The notes below the pieces were generated by a model. The model was not told the origin of the DNA and searched no databases. It saw only the letters and a program-made list of their open reading frames with translations. A DNA stretch of 64,000 bases from Neorickettsia risticii str. Illinois (lineage in GTDB: Bacteria > Pseudomonadota > Alphaproteobacteria > Rickettsiales > Anaplasmataceae). Position numbers and translations under genes: made by a program. Shown piece by piece: positions 28,027 through 37,954 of the stretch. The stretch spans positions 1 to 64,000 of the forward strand of contig NC_013009.1 of assembly GCF_000022525.1 (NCBI RefSeq). Reading direction: 5' to 3'. Within the stretch, counting starts at the first letter, position 1, and every line of letters begins with the position of its first letter.

Positions 28027-28305
28027 TTATTCTAATTTGGACTTACACAAGAGATATGAACAAAGCGAGGAAGTAACCCATACCATCGGAATGAGCAGTA
28101 AAACCTTTAGCGTAGTAACTGAAAATCCAAATTTAAGCGCACATCCGAGAAGTATAAGTGGTGCACCAAAAGAGTCCGTCATACTTGCTGAATGGACCTT
28201 CAAAAAAAAACAGGGAAAACGGATGATACCAATAGTTCCGCTGAACATAAAGATAACCCCTGCTAAGGCAATTAATAACCCAAGTAATTCAACCATAGAC
28301 ACCAC
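28027..28305 (-). CDS. mnhG: Na+/H+ antiporter subunit G (MnhG/MrpG)
   Basis: MrpG is a small three-helix subunit of the Mrp antiporter. The family core GTIGIIRFPCFFLKVHSASMTDSFG is present, although the usual Asp after FP is Cys here. The following helix GAPLILLGCALKFGF also fits. At 92 residues it is full length. It is the first gene of the visible cluster; no mnhE or mnhF is found directly upstream, so the cluster is partial. Confidence 0.87.
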   Translation of the reverse strand: MVSMVELLGLLIALAGVIFMFSGTIGIIRFPCFFLKVHSASMTDSFGAPLILLGCALKFGFSVTTLKVLLLIPMVWVTSSLCSYLLCKSKLE

Positions 28306-28506
28306 ACACGCAATAATAAAACATGACTAATGCGATACAAAACGAACCATTTCTAGCGCTTATAGAACAAATACAGAGCTTATTGTTCCAAATTCAAGAA
28401 GATGTATGACCAATGCAACTTCTAAGTGAATAGAACGAATCATCTCCAATACTCATAAAGTAAGTATGGGGTCCATTATCCCAAATGTGTGGAAAAGTTC
28501 AATTTT

Positions 28507-29205
28507 TCACTTAGGAGTTCGCGTGAGGTGGCTATACACAGACCTTACCTGAGCTATTGCAGAGGTTGCTGCGGTGCTGCAACGCAATATAGTTCTGCCT
28601 AGCGAGATTCTTTTATCAATCAAGGAGAGTTCTTCATGAGAGAATCCTCCTTCTGGCCCAATGACTATAGTGTAAGAGCTTAAGATGGGAATATCGCAAA
28701 TAACAGAGTCAGAAAGTGTTTCATCGCAAATGAACACGTTTTCATGATATGTTTCTACTTCCCTTAGTGCGATAGGTGGTAGTAGAATGGGTATACTCAT
28801 CCGGCGACATTGTTGTGCCGCTTCGATTGCCCAAAGCTCGAGTTTTTCGAGATCCTTGTTCTTATTTTCTGCACGTGATGAGTATATTGGCCGTAGTGTT
28901 GTGACATCTAGCTCTGTCGCCTGCCTAACAGTTTCCTTAAGCGCTTTGTGTTTTGGAACTGCAAAGCACAAGTGAATATCATACGGGTAACTTGCTGTTT
29001 GTGGTCGAATTTGTATATCAGGTACCAAAAAATTTCGGTCGACTTTTGCTATCCACTCACCACTCCTGCCGTTGAACACTATAACCTGAGCTTCTTTTTG
29101 TAAGCGCATCACTGAGAATAGGTAATGCTGTTTTTTCGGATCTATACAGATTTTTGTACCTTTCTCTATAGTTTCAACATTTAGAAACAACCTTGTAAGT
29201 CGCAT
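28507..29205 (-). CDS. rsmE: 16S rRNA (uracil(1498)-N(3))-methyltransferase
   Basis: RsmE is a SPOUT-fold enzyme that methylates U1498 of 16S rRNA. The N-terminal PUA-like part shows HYLFSVMRL. The knot contains VIGPEGGFSHEEL and LGRTILRCSTAATSAI, the AdoMet site, with Cys-Ser in place of the common Glu in RxETA. The length of 232 residues is normal. It stands alone between the antiporter cluster and a long gap. Confidence 0.93.
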   Translation of the reverse strand: MRLTRLFLNVETIEKGTKICIDPKKQHYLFSVMRLQKEAQVIVFNGRSGEWIAKVDRNFLVPDIQIRPQTASYPYDIHLCFAVPKHKALKETVRQATELDVTTLRPIYSSRAENKNKDLEKLELWAIEAAQQCRRMSIPILLPPIALREVETYHENVFICDETLSDSVICDIPILSSYTIVIGPEGGFSHEELSLIDKRISLGRTILRCSTAATSAIAQVRSVYSHLTRTPK

Positions 29206-29707
29206 TTCTGATTAATAGGAAAAACACCCAACTCTAACATAACAAAGTGAGCGTGATGTTATGTATTTCCTATTTCCAGTGTCACAAATACAAAAAAGTT
29301 GCATAGTTCAGATTGTTTTACTGCCTACTGCTATCCAAAATTACTTTGCGTGAGATAACAAATGCCTTTTCTTCAACAAACCGCTCCTGGACGATAAATC
29401 GTGCTTTGAAAGCGGTGAATCAGGAAAATCAGTAGACATATCGTAATAATTTTGTTCTAATACAGGGCGGCAGTTTGTAAATATTTAATAATCACGAAGT
29501 CGCTTTGATGCAGCTTGCCTTTTAACCCTACCTTCGTAAGGGATTTAGGACTTTTATAGTGTTTATATTGCAATCTGGGTGTGAAGTTCATAATGAATAT
29601 GGTGTTTTTCGAAATTAGGGAGTGCCATGTGATATATTATTTATGGATAATTTACCTAATATTGTTTATAATACCACTTAGTATAGTAGTTGGGACGGAA
29701 AGAAATA
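29206..29707. other. 502-base gap upstream of the HTH regulator
   Basis: No gene is supported. A TATAAT box lies at 29667-29672, about 35 bases before the regulator start, without a convincing -35. CCCT/AGGG short stems occur near 29526-29548. The length suggests a regulated leader, but no known riboswitch is recognisable. Confidence 0.4.
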
Positions 29708-30010
29708 ATGTTAAAAGATATTGTTAGAGGCGATAAGATCTCAGAAGAGGGGGAGTACGTTGATGTAGACCGCTTCAGTATTTCGGATGCCAGTCAGCTT
29801 AGTGATGTGCGCAGTATCCTTGTGAAGAGGATTTCGCAGATCATTGCTTATAACAACTGGAGTCAGAAATATGCTGCCAGTCTTTTGAAGATCGATCAGC
29901 CGAAAGTTTCACAGATAAAGAACTTCAAAACAGAAGGTTTTTCCTTGGAGAGATTGCTCAAGTTTTTTATTCTTCTTGGTTGGAAGGTTGATGTTAGGTT
30001 GACGAAGTAA
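29708..30010 (+). CDS. Small XRE-type helix-turn-helix regulator
   Basis: The 100-residue protein carries a single HTH in its C-terminal half. NWSQKYAASLLKIDQPKVSQIKN is the DNA-recognition motif, and FSLERLLKFFILLGWKVDVRL is the typical end of the HTH_37/HigA2-like group. I prefer ATG 29708 over TTG 29690. It is followed after 51 bases by rpoZ and then ribF on the same strand. Relatives Ehrlichia and Anaplasma have small HTH regulators (EcxR, ApxR) controlling secretion and surface protein genes. Whether this is their counterpart is a guess. No toxin gene is adjacent. Confidence 0.8.
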   Translation: MLKDIVRGDKISEEGEYVDVDRFSISDASQLSDVRSILVKRISQIIAYNNWSQKYAASLLKIDQPKVSQIKNFKTEGFSLERLLKFFILLGWKVDVRLTK

Positions 30011-30061
30011 GTTGTTGCTTCCGGTTTTTTGTGTTACTTTAAGACTTTCTTTTGTCTTGCG

Positions 30062-30448
30062 ATGCGGGATTGGCGTTTCTTTGAGGATGGGAATCTATCC
30101 TGTTCCAGATTTGAGCTGGTGATACTTGCGAGCCAGAGAGCCTATGATTTGCAAAGTGGTTCCTTGCCTGATGTCCAGCACGAAGAGGGTGATAAGAGCC
30201 CTGTGATTGCGCTAAAAGAACTGTACTCTCTAGACATGGATTATGAGAAGCTCTTCCATGCTGCCATAAGGAGAATAGTGCATTTTTCGGGTTCTGGTTA
30301 CGCTGGTATCTCATCGGATTCGGGTCCAGCTAGACCTCATGCTAGAGGTCTCGTAGAACACATTGATCACGATCTTGTCGAAGAGCGTGATCCGGAAGTT
30401 TTCTCTGATTCTGAGTTTTCCTTTGCTGAAGATGAGGGGGATGAGTAG
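30062..30448 (+). CDS. rpoZ: RNA polymerase omega subunit
   Basis: Omega helps assemble the beta-prime subunit into RNA polymerase. The core RFELVILASQRAYDLQSG near 16-33 and KSPVIALKELYS near 46-57 match the family. The 128-residue protein has a long acidic tail (roughly 90-128) beyond the minimal domain, as in several alphaproteobacteria. I chose ATG 30062, which starts MRDWRFFEDG; an upstream TTG would add 11 unlikely residues. It lies 20 bases before ribF. Confidence 0.85.
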   Translation: MRDWRFFEDGNLSCSRFELVILASQRAYDLQSGSLPDVQHEEGDKSPVIALKELYSLDMDYEKLFHAAIRRIVHFSGSGYAGISSDSGPARPHARGLVEHIDHDLVEERDPEVFSDSEFSFAEDEGDE

Positions 30449-30468
30449 GTAGGGTTTTGCCTCTGTAG

Positions 30469-31380
30469 ATGCGGGTTTACAATACTCCTGAGCTGCTTCC
30501 CCACCCTTCAGTCGTTACCTTTGGTAACTTTGACGGAGTGCATTTAGGGCATCTGGCCTTGCTTTCTGCGCTGTCGAGTGTGAGTAAGTTAGATGCTTTA
30601 CATAGGGTTGTCATAACTTTTGATCCTCATCCGTTCTGTTTTCTTAAGAGCAAAAAGGACTTCCTTATTACGGATCAGTACACTAAAAGTGTTCTCCTCT
30701 CTCCATATGTGGACTCTCTATATTTTATAAAGTTCGATGATGATCTTAGGGGGTTGTCTCCTGAGGAGTTTCTGAAGTTTTTGTCCTCTTTTTTGAATCT
30801 CAAATACCTTGTAAACGCCGAAAATTGCAGATTCGGAAAGTTTAGTTCCGGTAGCATAACTGAAATAGAAAAATATCAGGAATTACTTTCATATGAGGCT
30901 GTGGTCATAAAGCCTGAGCTTAACGATTCTGGCAATAGGTACTCCTCTACTCTAGTGCGGGCAAGCATTAAGAATGGTGATATGCTGAGTGCAAGGCGAC
31001 TCTTGGGCCGATACCACAGTATACGTGGTATTATTCGGAGAGACAGGGGTCTTGCTAGTACTATCGGTTTTCCCACAATCAATATCGCAATTCCCGAGGA
31101 GATAATTAAGCCGAAACTTGGTGTATACGTGGTTGATGTTTCCATAGAAGGTACTGTGTATAGCGGTATAGCGAATATCGGTAAAAGACCCACCACCTCT
31201 GATAGTGGTGATGTTATCCTAGAAGTACACATTTTCAACTTCTCTGACAATGTATATGGTAAAGATGCAACAGTGTATCTAAAGGCTTTTCTACGAGAAG
31301 AAAAGCATTTTCCGTCCGTTGAAAGACTAAAAGAACAAATCCTAGCAGATATCCACACCGCTCTTTCTGTGAATTTCTAA
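30469..31380 (+). CDS. ribF: Bifunctional riboflavin kinase / FMN adenylyltransferase
   Basis: RibF converts riboflavin to FMN and then FAD. The adenylyltransferase domain shows VTFGNFDGVHLGHLALL near 19-35. The ENCRFGKFSSGS block and SSTLVRASIKNGDMLSARRLLGR follow. The C-terminal riboflavin kinase shows RGIIRRDRGLASTIGFPTINI. At 303 residues it is full length. It supplies the cofactors for complex I and succinate dehydrogenase, encoded in the same window. It is likely co-transcribed with rpoZ. Confidence 0.96.
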   Translation: MRVYNTPELLPHPSVVTFGNFDGVHLGHLALLSALSSVSKLDALHRVVITFDPHPFCFLKSKKDFLITDQYTKSVLLSPYVDSLYFIKFDDDLRGLSPEEFLKFLSSFLNLKYLVNAENCRFGKFSSGSITEIEKYQELLSYEAVVIKPELNDSGNRYSSTLVRASIKNGDMLSARRLLGRYHSIRGIIRRDRGLASTIGFPTINIAIPEEIIKPKLGVYVVDVSIEGTVYSGIANIGKRPTTSDSGDVILEVHIFNFSDNVYGKDATVYLKAFLREEKHFPSVERLKEQILADIHTALSVNF

Positions 31381-31501
31381 GTTCATTTTCTTATTTGTGC
31401 AATCTCCTTCAATCTGGTAAGTCTTTTGGGTTTAGTTTATACTAAAATCAATATGTAACAATCAAGCTTATTTAATTTTAATATTAAAAACTTTATTAGC
31501 A

Positions 31502-31530
31502 TTGCAATCCTTTTATCTTAATGTTATAAT
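31502..31530 (+). promoter_or_regulatory. Strong sigma70-type promoter for the repeat protein
   Basis: TTGCAA at 31502 and a consensus TATAAT at 31525 are separated by exactly 17 bases, about 33 bases before the start codon. AT-rich sequence lies upstream. This is the clearest promoter in the window. Confidence 0.65.
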
Positions 31531-31562
31531 AAAAACATATCAGAAAGAGAAATGATACAGCT

Positions 31563-32414
31563 ATGAATATAGATGAATTGGCGCAACACCTACAGCAACT
31601 CTTTAGTGAAAAATTAAAGCTGAATTTTGGTCTTGATGTTTTCAAAGATGCGCTTGGTCACCTTGATCAGGTGGAGATTGAAGACTTAGGTGCATACGCA
31701 GAAAGCTTAGTGAAATTTAGTTCGGACGACAGTGTCATAAGAAAGATGTTGGAGGCTGTGTGCAGTGAAAAAGAGTGTGGTGCGCAGTTAACCGAACTAC
31801 TTCAGAGATGGAACGGCATTTTTCCAGATAATCCTGTACCTGTGCCAACACCTGAAGTTCTTGCTAATACAAATAAGGGGCTTGTATCCGCGACTGTGGT
31901 TCTAGGAATCTTATCTGCTGCTCTATTGGCTACAGGTATTGGATACGCGGTATATAAGAAAGACAGGGGAACTCTCCACTTTGAGGACCGTTTCAGAGAC
32001 AACGTTAACACAATTAGTGTGGGTACAACCACAGAAGGTTTAGGTCTAGGCACTAGTGTGGGTACAGCCACAGAAGGTTTGGGTCAAGATGTTGGGGGCA
32101 TACCAAAATCGCAAGCTTTTTCGGGTGCTCGAAAACCGCTACCTAAGGGTGCTGGCACACCCCATACGGTTAGCTTCGGTTTTCCTGCGGGCGCAAATCC
32201 GAATAGTGTTCGAGACCCGCTATCTGAGGGTGCTGGCACACCCCATACGGTTAGCTTCGGTCGTCCTGCGGACGCAAATCCGAAGAGTGCTCAAAAACCG
32301 CTATCTGAGGGTGCTGGAGTCAGTGGTGCCACTACCAACAATCCGTTCGAAAGCCCTGCTTCAAGGTTAGATGGAGCACGGGTTACTCAACCTGAGTCTA
32401 AAAAAACTAGATAG
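31563..32414 (+). CDS. Single-span membrane protein with 27-residue tandem repeats
   Basis: I do not recognise a catalytic family. Residues 1-95 are soluble and acidic; a membrane segment lies at about 105-127. The C-terminal 150 residues are low-complexity. A shorter TSVGTATEGLG-like repeat appears twice, then 27-residue units of the form PLSEGAGTPHTVSFGRPAD, with two full copies and one partial copy. The DNA period is exactly 81 bases (32147, 32228, 32309), with long identical stretches, so the duplication is recent. A strong promoter precedes it. Neorickettsia has repeat-bearing strain-specific antigens; this could be related, but I cannot confirm it. A type I secretion ABC transporter is encoded convergently next door. 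Confidence 0.75.
   Translation: MNIDELAQHLQQLFSEKLKLNFGLDVFKDALGHLDQVEIEDLGAYAESLVKFSSDDSVIRKMLEAVCSEKECGAQLTELLQRWNGIFPDNPVPVPTPEVLANTNKGLVSATVVLGILSAALLATGIGYAVYKKDRGTLHFEDRFRDNVNTISVGTTTEGLGLGTSVGTATEGLGQDVGGIPKSQAFSGARKPLPKGAGTPHTVSFGFPAGANPNSVRDPLSEGAGTPHTVSFGRPADANPKSAQKPLSEGAGVSGATTNNPFESPASRLDGARVTQPESKKTR
32147..32330 (+). repeat. 81-base tandem repeat inside the repeat-protein gene
   Basis: Units start near 32147, 32228 and 32309. The first two share an unbroken stretch covering GGGTGCTGGCACACC and the bases beyond it. The third diverges after its first 15 or so bases. The period is a multiple of three, so copy changes keep the frame. Confidence 0.85.
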
Positions 32415-32425
32415 GTCTTAGGTGT

Positions 32426-34216
32426 TTAATTGGATTCGCTTCCCTGTTCTTTATTTCCTATGGAGAGTTGTTTGATGATTTCGTCCTTCTCTCCAAGGAA
32501 CGCGACTGTTCCTTCTTTTACGAGCATAAGCCAGTCAACTTCGCTTAGTAGAGAGAAGTTGTGGGTCATCAGAAGTGTGGTGATCCTTGCTTCTCTCGCG
32601 TAGCGTAGAGCTTTAGCTAAGTGCGCCTCCCCATTTGAATCAAGATTTGCATTGGGTTCATCTAGTACAAGAAGCTTTACATTCCCGTAAAAAGCTCTTG
32701 CTATTCCTATACGTTGACGTTGTCCCCCGGATAAAACTGAGCCACCGGCACCTATAATGGTGTCGTACCCATTTGGAAGGTGTAATATCATTTCATGGAC
32801 ACCGGCAATTTTCGCTGCTCTCACGACTTCTGCCGGGTCCATTTTTGGATCAAATCTTGATATGTTCTCTTTAACTGTGGCGTTAAATAATTCTATATCC
32901 TGTGGGAGGTATCCCACATGCTTACCAAAGTGCTTACGCTCCCAGGTGTATGTATCAGCACCATCGAGTCGCACTACTCCCGCTATTGGTTTAAGAACTC
33001 CGACGGTCAATCTTGCTATGGTGGACTTTCCAGCTGCACTGCTGCCTACGACTCCCACTACTTTGCCAGCTGGGATGGTGAAAGAAATTCCTTTGATTGT
33101 TGGCTTAGAACCACCTAATGGAGTGTATATTACTCTGTCAAATTCTATTTCCCCGATGGGTTCCGGAAGCTCCATGGCTTGAGACCTTACAGGGGAGGTG
33201 ATAAGCATATTTTGTAGCCTACTATATGAGGTTTTTGCCTGCGATAAATTTTTCCAGTTTGAGATAGCGATTTCAAACGGTGCTAACGCCCTCCCCATTA
33301 GAATTGATACGGCAATTATCCCTCCTGCTGTCTTGTATCCAGAAATAGCAAGGTAAGCTCCGATTCCGATTACGGCGATTTGTAACGTAAAGCGTACCGC
33401 CTTTGTGAATGCCATGATTATGTATGAACGACTCAAAGCGAGTGTCTGTACATCCCTTACTAGGGTATTTTTTTTACTCCATTTTTCGACTATAGGTTCT
33501 ATCATGCCCATAGCTTCTACTACTTCGGAGTTTCGTGTTGCTATTTCTATCTCATTCAAATTACGCACATTTGCTTCATTGCTCTGACGGGCAAGATTTC
33601 TAGTTGCAAAATCATTTAAGAGTGCGATACCGATGAGTGTGACTATACCTATGATAGCGACAATACCAAGGGTAAAGTTTATTAAGAATATTGCTATCAA
33701 GTATAATATCGACCATGGGGCATCAAAGAATGCAAAGACTCCATGGCCAGTAAGGAATCCGCGGATGATCTGCATGTCCCGCATAGTTTCGCTACTTGAT
33801 GTTCCTGGTCTAACCGATATGAGTGCAATTGCGTTGTTTAATAGTCCTGGTGTTAGGGTATCATCAAACCAGTTACCAACTTTTACGGTGATCATAGCTC
33901 GCGAAGCATCAAGAACTGATGAGCACGCGAAGGCACATAGGGTTATCACTGTAAGTGCTATTAGTGTCGAAGTACTGCCACTCGAGAGTACTCTATCAAG
34001 GACTTGTGAGGTGTAAAGCGGTAAGAACAGTGCCAGCACATTTATTCCTGAACTGAACCAAAAAAGGGTCCAAAATACGGATTTGCACTTATGTAAAGTT
34101 TTATGGAGTATGGTCTCTTTGAGTTTTTCTTCAATAGCCGCATCCGTACTTCTTATCATTTCGCATTGATTACTTGTGTAAGGACGTATTATCTCAGGAA
34201 AAGGTGTGTCCCTCAA
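32426..34216 (-). CDS. Type I secretion system permease/ATPase (PrtD/HlyB-like ABC transporter)
   Basis: This is an exporter-type ABC half-transporter. Six membrane segments occupy about 40-320. The ATPase domain shows Walker A GSSAAGKST, the signature LSGGQRQRIGIARAFYG, Walker B LLVLDEPNANLD and the H-loop LMTHN. It lacks the N-terminal C39-like domain, which with the spacing fits the PrtD subgroup that exports unprocessed proteins with C-terminal signals. The TTG start at 34216 is uncertain; ATG 34159 is an alternative. No membrane-fusion (HlyD) or TolC gene is adjacent. In Ehrlichia, tandem-repeat and ankyrin proteins leave by type I secretion, which makes its repeat-protein neighbour a candidate substrate. 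Confidence 0.9.
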   Translation of the reverse strand: MRDTPFPEIIRPYTSNQCEMIRSTDAAIEEKLKETILHKTLHKCKSVFWTLFWFSSGINVLALFLPLYTSQVLDRVLSSGSTSTLIALTVITLCAFACSSVLDASRAMITVKVGNWFDDTLTPGLLNNAIALISVRPGTSSSETMRDMQIIRGFLTGHGVFAFFDAPWSILYLIAIFLINFTLGIVAIIGIVTLIGIALLNDFATRNLARQSNEANVRNLNEIEIATRNSEVVEAMGMIEPIVEKWSKKNTLVRDVQTLALSRSYIIMAFTKAVRFTLQIAVIGIGAYLAISGYKTAGGIIAVSILMGRALAPFEIAISNWKNLSQAKTSYSRLQNMLITSPVRSQAMELPEPIGEIEFDRVIYTPLGGSKPTIKGISFTIPAGKVVGVVGSSAAGKSTIARLTVGVLKPIAGVVRLDGADTYTWERKHFGKHVGYLPQDIELFNATVKENISRFDPKMDPAEVVRAAKIAGVHEMILHLPNGYDTIIGAGGSVLSGGQRQRIGIARAFYGNVKLLVLDEPNANLDSNGEAHLAKALRYAREARITTLLMTHNFSLLSEVDWLMLVKEGTVAFLGEKDEIIKQLSIGNKEQGSESN

Positions 34217-34429
34217 TGTAAAATTGCTAACGCTATGTTAATGAATTAGAATCCTTGTCTCACATAGGCACCTAATGTCATTCGCAGAAGTTGAGTCTAA
34301 ACAATGCTCAAATTTGTAATTCTGGAAATGAAAAATGCATTTTATTCTTCTTGGAGTTATTAATCATGAAGTTCTATTTCTTAGTTTATCATAGTACAAT
34401 ACCGTGGCTGTTTTAGATGTGGTGGGTTA

Positions 34430-35230
34430 ATGCTAAAGGGAAAGTTGGGTGTAATATTAGGTGTTGCGAATGACCGTTCGATTGCATATGCAATAGGAAA
34501 GATTTGTAGAGAAAATGGGGCAGAGCTGATTCTTACATGTCCGACTGACCAATTCAAAAAACGTTTAGCTCCGATAGCTGAAGAATTTGGAGGTTCCGCA
34601 CTTGTGTGTTGCGATGTTTCACAGGAAAGCCAGGTGGAAGAACTCTTTCGCTTTATTGAGGAGAAATATGGAAGGCTCGACTTTGTCGTACACTCCGTTG
34701 CTTTTTCGGATAAGGAGGAACTACAAGGTGATTATATAAATACTTCTCTTAGTAATTTTTTGAATTCAATGCATATTTCATGCTATTCCCTTACTTCAGT
34801 GTGTAGATATGCCTTGCCATTGATGAAGGAAAATGGTGGCAGTGTTCTGACTTTGTCGTACTACGGAGCCGAAAAAGTGATTCCTCACTATAACGTTATG
34901 GGTGTGTGTAAAGCTGCTTTGGAGGCGAGTGTCAAATACTTAGCTGTTGATCTTGGTAAGCACAACATAAGGATAAATACAATTTCTGCAGGACCGATTA
35001 AGACTCTCGCTTCGTCTGCAATTGGAAAATTTTCCTACATACTTAAGTGGAACAAGCATAACGCACCTATAAAGAGGAACACTACTAAAGAAGATGTTGC
35101 TGGTGCAGCCCTCTATTTTTTAAGTGATCTGAGCAGTGGGACCACAGGTAGTACACTGCATGTCGACTGTGGATATCATGTGGTGGGGATGAGAGCCGTC
35201 GATTTGCCATCGGATATCATGACTTCATGA
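34430..35230 (+). CDS. fabI: Enoyl-[acyl-carrier-protein] reductase (NADH)
   Basis: FabI performs the last reduction of each fatty-acid elongation cycle. Visible are the nucleotide-binding start GVANDRSIAYAIGK, the Tyr-x6-Met/x-Lys active site in YYGAEKVIPHYNVMGVCKAALE, and SAGPIKTLASSAIG, the loop that closes over the substrate. At 266 residues it is normal. It is likely the target type of triclosan-like inhibitors, by family. It is monocistronic and converges with thiS. Confidence 0.94.
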   Translation: MLKGKLGVILGVANDRSIAYAIGKICRENGAELILTCPTDQFKKRLAPIAEEFGGSALVCCDVSQESQVEELFRFIEEKYGRLDFVVHSVAFSDKEELQGDYINTSLSNFLNSMHISCYSLTSVCRYALPLMKENGGSVLTLSYYGAEKVIPHYNVMGVCKAALEASVKYLAVDLGKHNIRINTISAGPIKTLASSAIGKFSYILKWNKHNAPIKRNTTKEDVAGAALYFLSDLSSGTTGSTLHVDCGYHVVGMRAVDLPSDIMTS

Positions 35231-35283
35231 GCAATTTGCATGTGATCTATCTAATTAACTTATAGGGACCTCATTAAAAACCT

Positions 35284-35502
35284 TTATCCTCCTCCGACAA
35301 ACTCTACGATTTCTACTGAATCACCTGCTTTCAACGCGTGTTCGCTGTATAAAGACCTCGGTATGATGATTTGATTCAATTCAACTGCCATTTGCGATGT
35401 GTTGAGTTTTAGCAGGTGCACCAAGCCTGATATGGTGATTCCTGCTTCCACAGCAATACTGTCACCATTTACATTGATGATTATTTTCTGTTCGTCTAAC
35501 AT
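35284..35502 (-). CDS. thiS: Sulfur carrier protein ThiS
   Basis: ThiS is a ubiquitin-fold carrier whose C-terminal Gly-Gly is activated as a thiocarboxylate for thiazole synthesis in thiamine production. The 72-residue protein starts MLDEQKIIINVNGD, contains MAVELNQIIIPRSLY, and ends in EFVGGG as required. The frame is open to 35664, but the extra part overlaps the carbonic anhydrase gene and is not ThiS-like. It follows that gene by 26 bases. No thiG or thiF is near. Confidence 0.9.
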   Translation of the reverse strand: MLDEQKIIINVNGDSIAVEAGITISGLVHLLKLNTSQMAVELNQIIIPRSLYSEHALKAGDSVEIVEFVGGG

Positions 35503-35528
35503 TTTTTCAAAAACTGCGTAAGAAATGC

Positions 35529-36065
35529 TTAAAAAATTGTCTTGTTCGATAAATCTTTTATATATTCCTCTGCGAGTCCAGCGTACCTTATTGCGGACTC
35601 TCTTATATGTGAGATTTCCTCTGTGGTAAGTATTCTCACAAATTTTGCTGGCCTCCCCAGCCATAGTTCACCGGATTTTATCCGTTTGTTAGACGTCACC
35701 AAAGAGCCAGCTGCAACCATTGATCCACTTTCCATAATAGCGCCATCCATTATTATTGTGCCCATACCTACGAAAGTTTCGTCCATTAAAGTGCATGCAT
35801 GTAATAAGCATTGATGTCCAACAGTGACATAGCTACCAATTTCTGTGTGCCCTTTTTCACCGTGGCTAACATGTATCATTGTGCAATCTTGGATATTTGT
35901 ATAACTGCCAATCTTTATGTAATTAACATCGCCTCGGATATTGCACCCATACCAAATACTGCTTCTAGGACCAACTGTAACGTTTCCAATAAGAAATGCA
36001 TTCTCAGCTATGAAAGAAGTGCCAGCGGTACTTGGAAAGGTCTCTTTCAATTTCAACAGGGTCAT
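35529..36065 (-). CDS. Gamma-class carbonic anhydrase-like protein
   Basis: The protein is a left-handed parallel beta-helix of hexapeptide repeats: I-G-N-V-T-V-G, then I-K-I-G-S-Y, E-I-G-S-Y-V and so on. The zinc-ligand histidines expected of gamma carbonic anhydrases appear in CTMIHVSHGE and VGHQCLLHAC. Catalytic activity is likely but not certain, because YrdA-like relatives are often inactive. I chose ATG 36065, giving 178 residues. It is immediately upstream of thiS on the same strand. Confidence 0.88.
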   Translation of the reverse strand: MTLLKLKETFPSTAGTSFIAENAFLIGNVTVGPRSSIWYGCNIRGDVNYIKIGSYTNIQDCTMIHVSHGEKGHTEIGSYVTVGHQCLLHACTLMDETFVGMGTIIMDGAIMESGSMVAAGSLVTSNKRIKSGELWLGRPAKFVRILTTEEISHIRESAIRYAGLAEEYIKDLSNKTIF

Positions 36066-36249
36066 GGTAAACGAGAGATATCCCACGGGATTATAATTGC
36101 TGAAAGACGCTTATGGTAGACATTCCAGGTGTTGGAGGCGTGGTTTTTGCGTGAGGTTGTTATTTTCAACGACTTCCTTGGCGAATTCTGCATTTTTGAT
36201 AGTTCTGTGTGCGAAGTCAAAATAGGGTCGCATGGATTACGTGTCTCTG

Positions 36250-36278
36250 TTGACTCATGAAGTTTTGTGTAGTATCCA
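36250..36278 (+). promoter_or_regulatory. Candidate 16S rRNA promoter
   Basis: TTGACT at 36250 and TATCCA at 36273 are spaced by 17 bases, with the mature 16S 5' end about 110 bases downstream. The near-consensus -35 and the leader length fit an rRNA promoter. The rest of the gap between 36066 and 36392 shows no gene. Confidence 0.5.
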
Positions 36279-36332
36279 TAAGTCTTAGGCACGTGCCTCT
36301 CTGGAGCAGCACGGTCGGTTGTTTGAATAGTG

Positions 36333-36357
36333 AGAAAGTAAGTAAAGACAGCGAAAC
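36333..36357 (+). promoter_or_regulatory. Left arm of the 16S precursor processing stem
   Basis: AAAGACAGCGAAAC at 36344-36357 is perfectly complementary to 37912-37925 beyond the 3' end of 16S. The flanking GAGAAAG...AAGT extends the pairing with bulges. A long stem of this kind is the usual RNase III site releasing pre-16S. Confidence 0.75.
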
Positions 36358-36392
36358 GTTAATTTATAGAGTTTGAATAAATCAAATTCTCC

Positions 36393-37889
<1,497 letters not shown>

Positions 37890-37892
37890 TAT

Positions 37893-37945
37893 TTAGGCAA
37901 AAGCCTAACTTGTTTCGCTGTCTTTGCGTACTTTCTTTCTCTTGT
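37893..37945 (+). promoter_or_regulatory. 16S trailer: hairpin plus right arm of processing stem
   Basis: TTAGGC-AAAA-GCCTAA at 37893-37908 forms a tight hairpin four bases after the rRNA. GTTTCGCTGTCTTT at 37912-37925 and the following CTTTCTTTCTC pair with the 16S leader. The arm runs to within ten bases of the sdhC start, leaving no room for a separate sdhC promoter downstream of it. Confidence 0.7.
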
Positions 37946-37954
37946 TTCTTGTTC

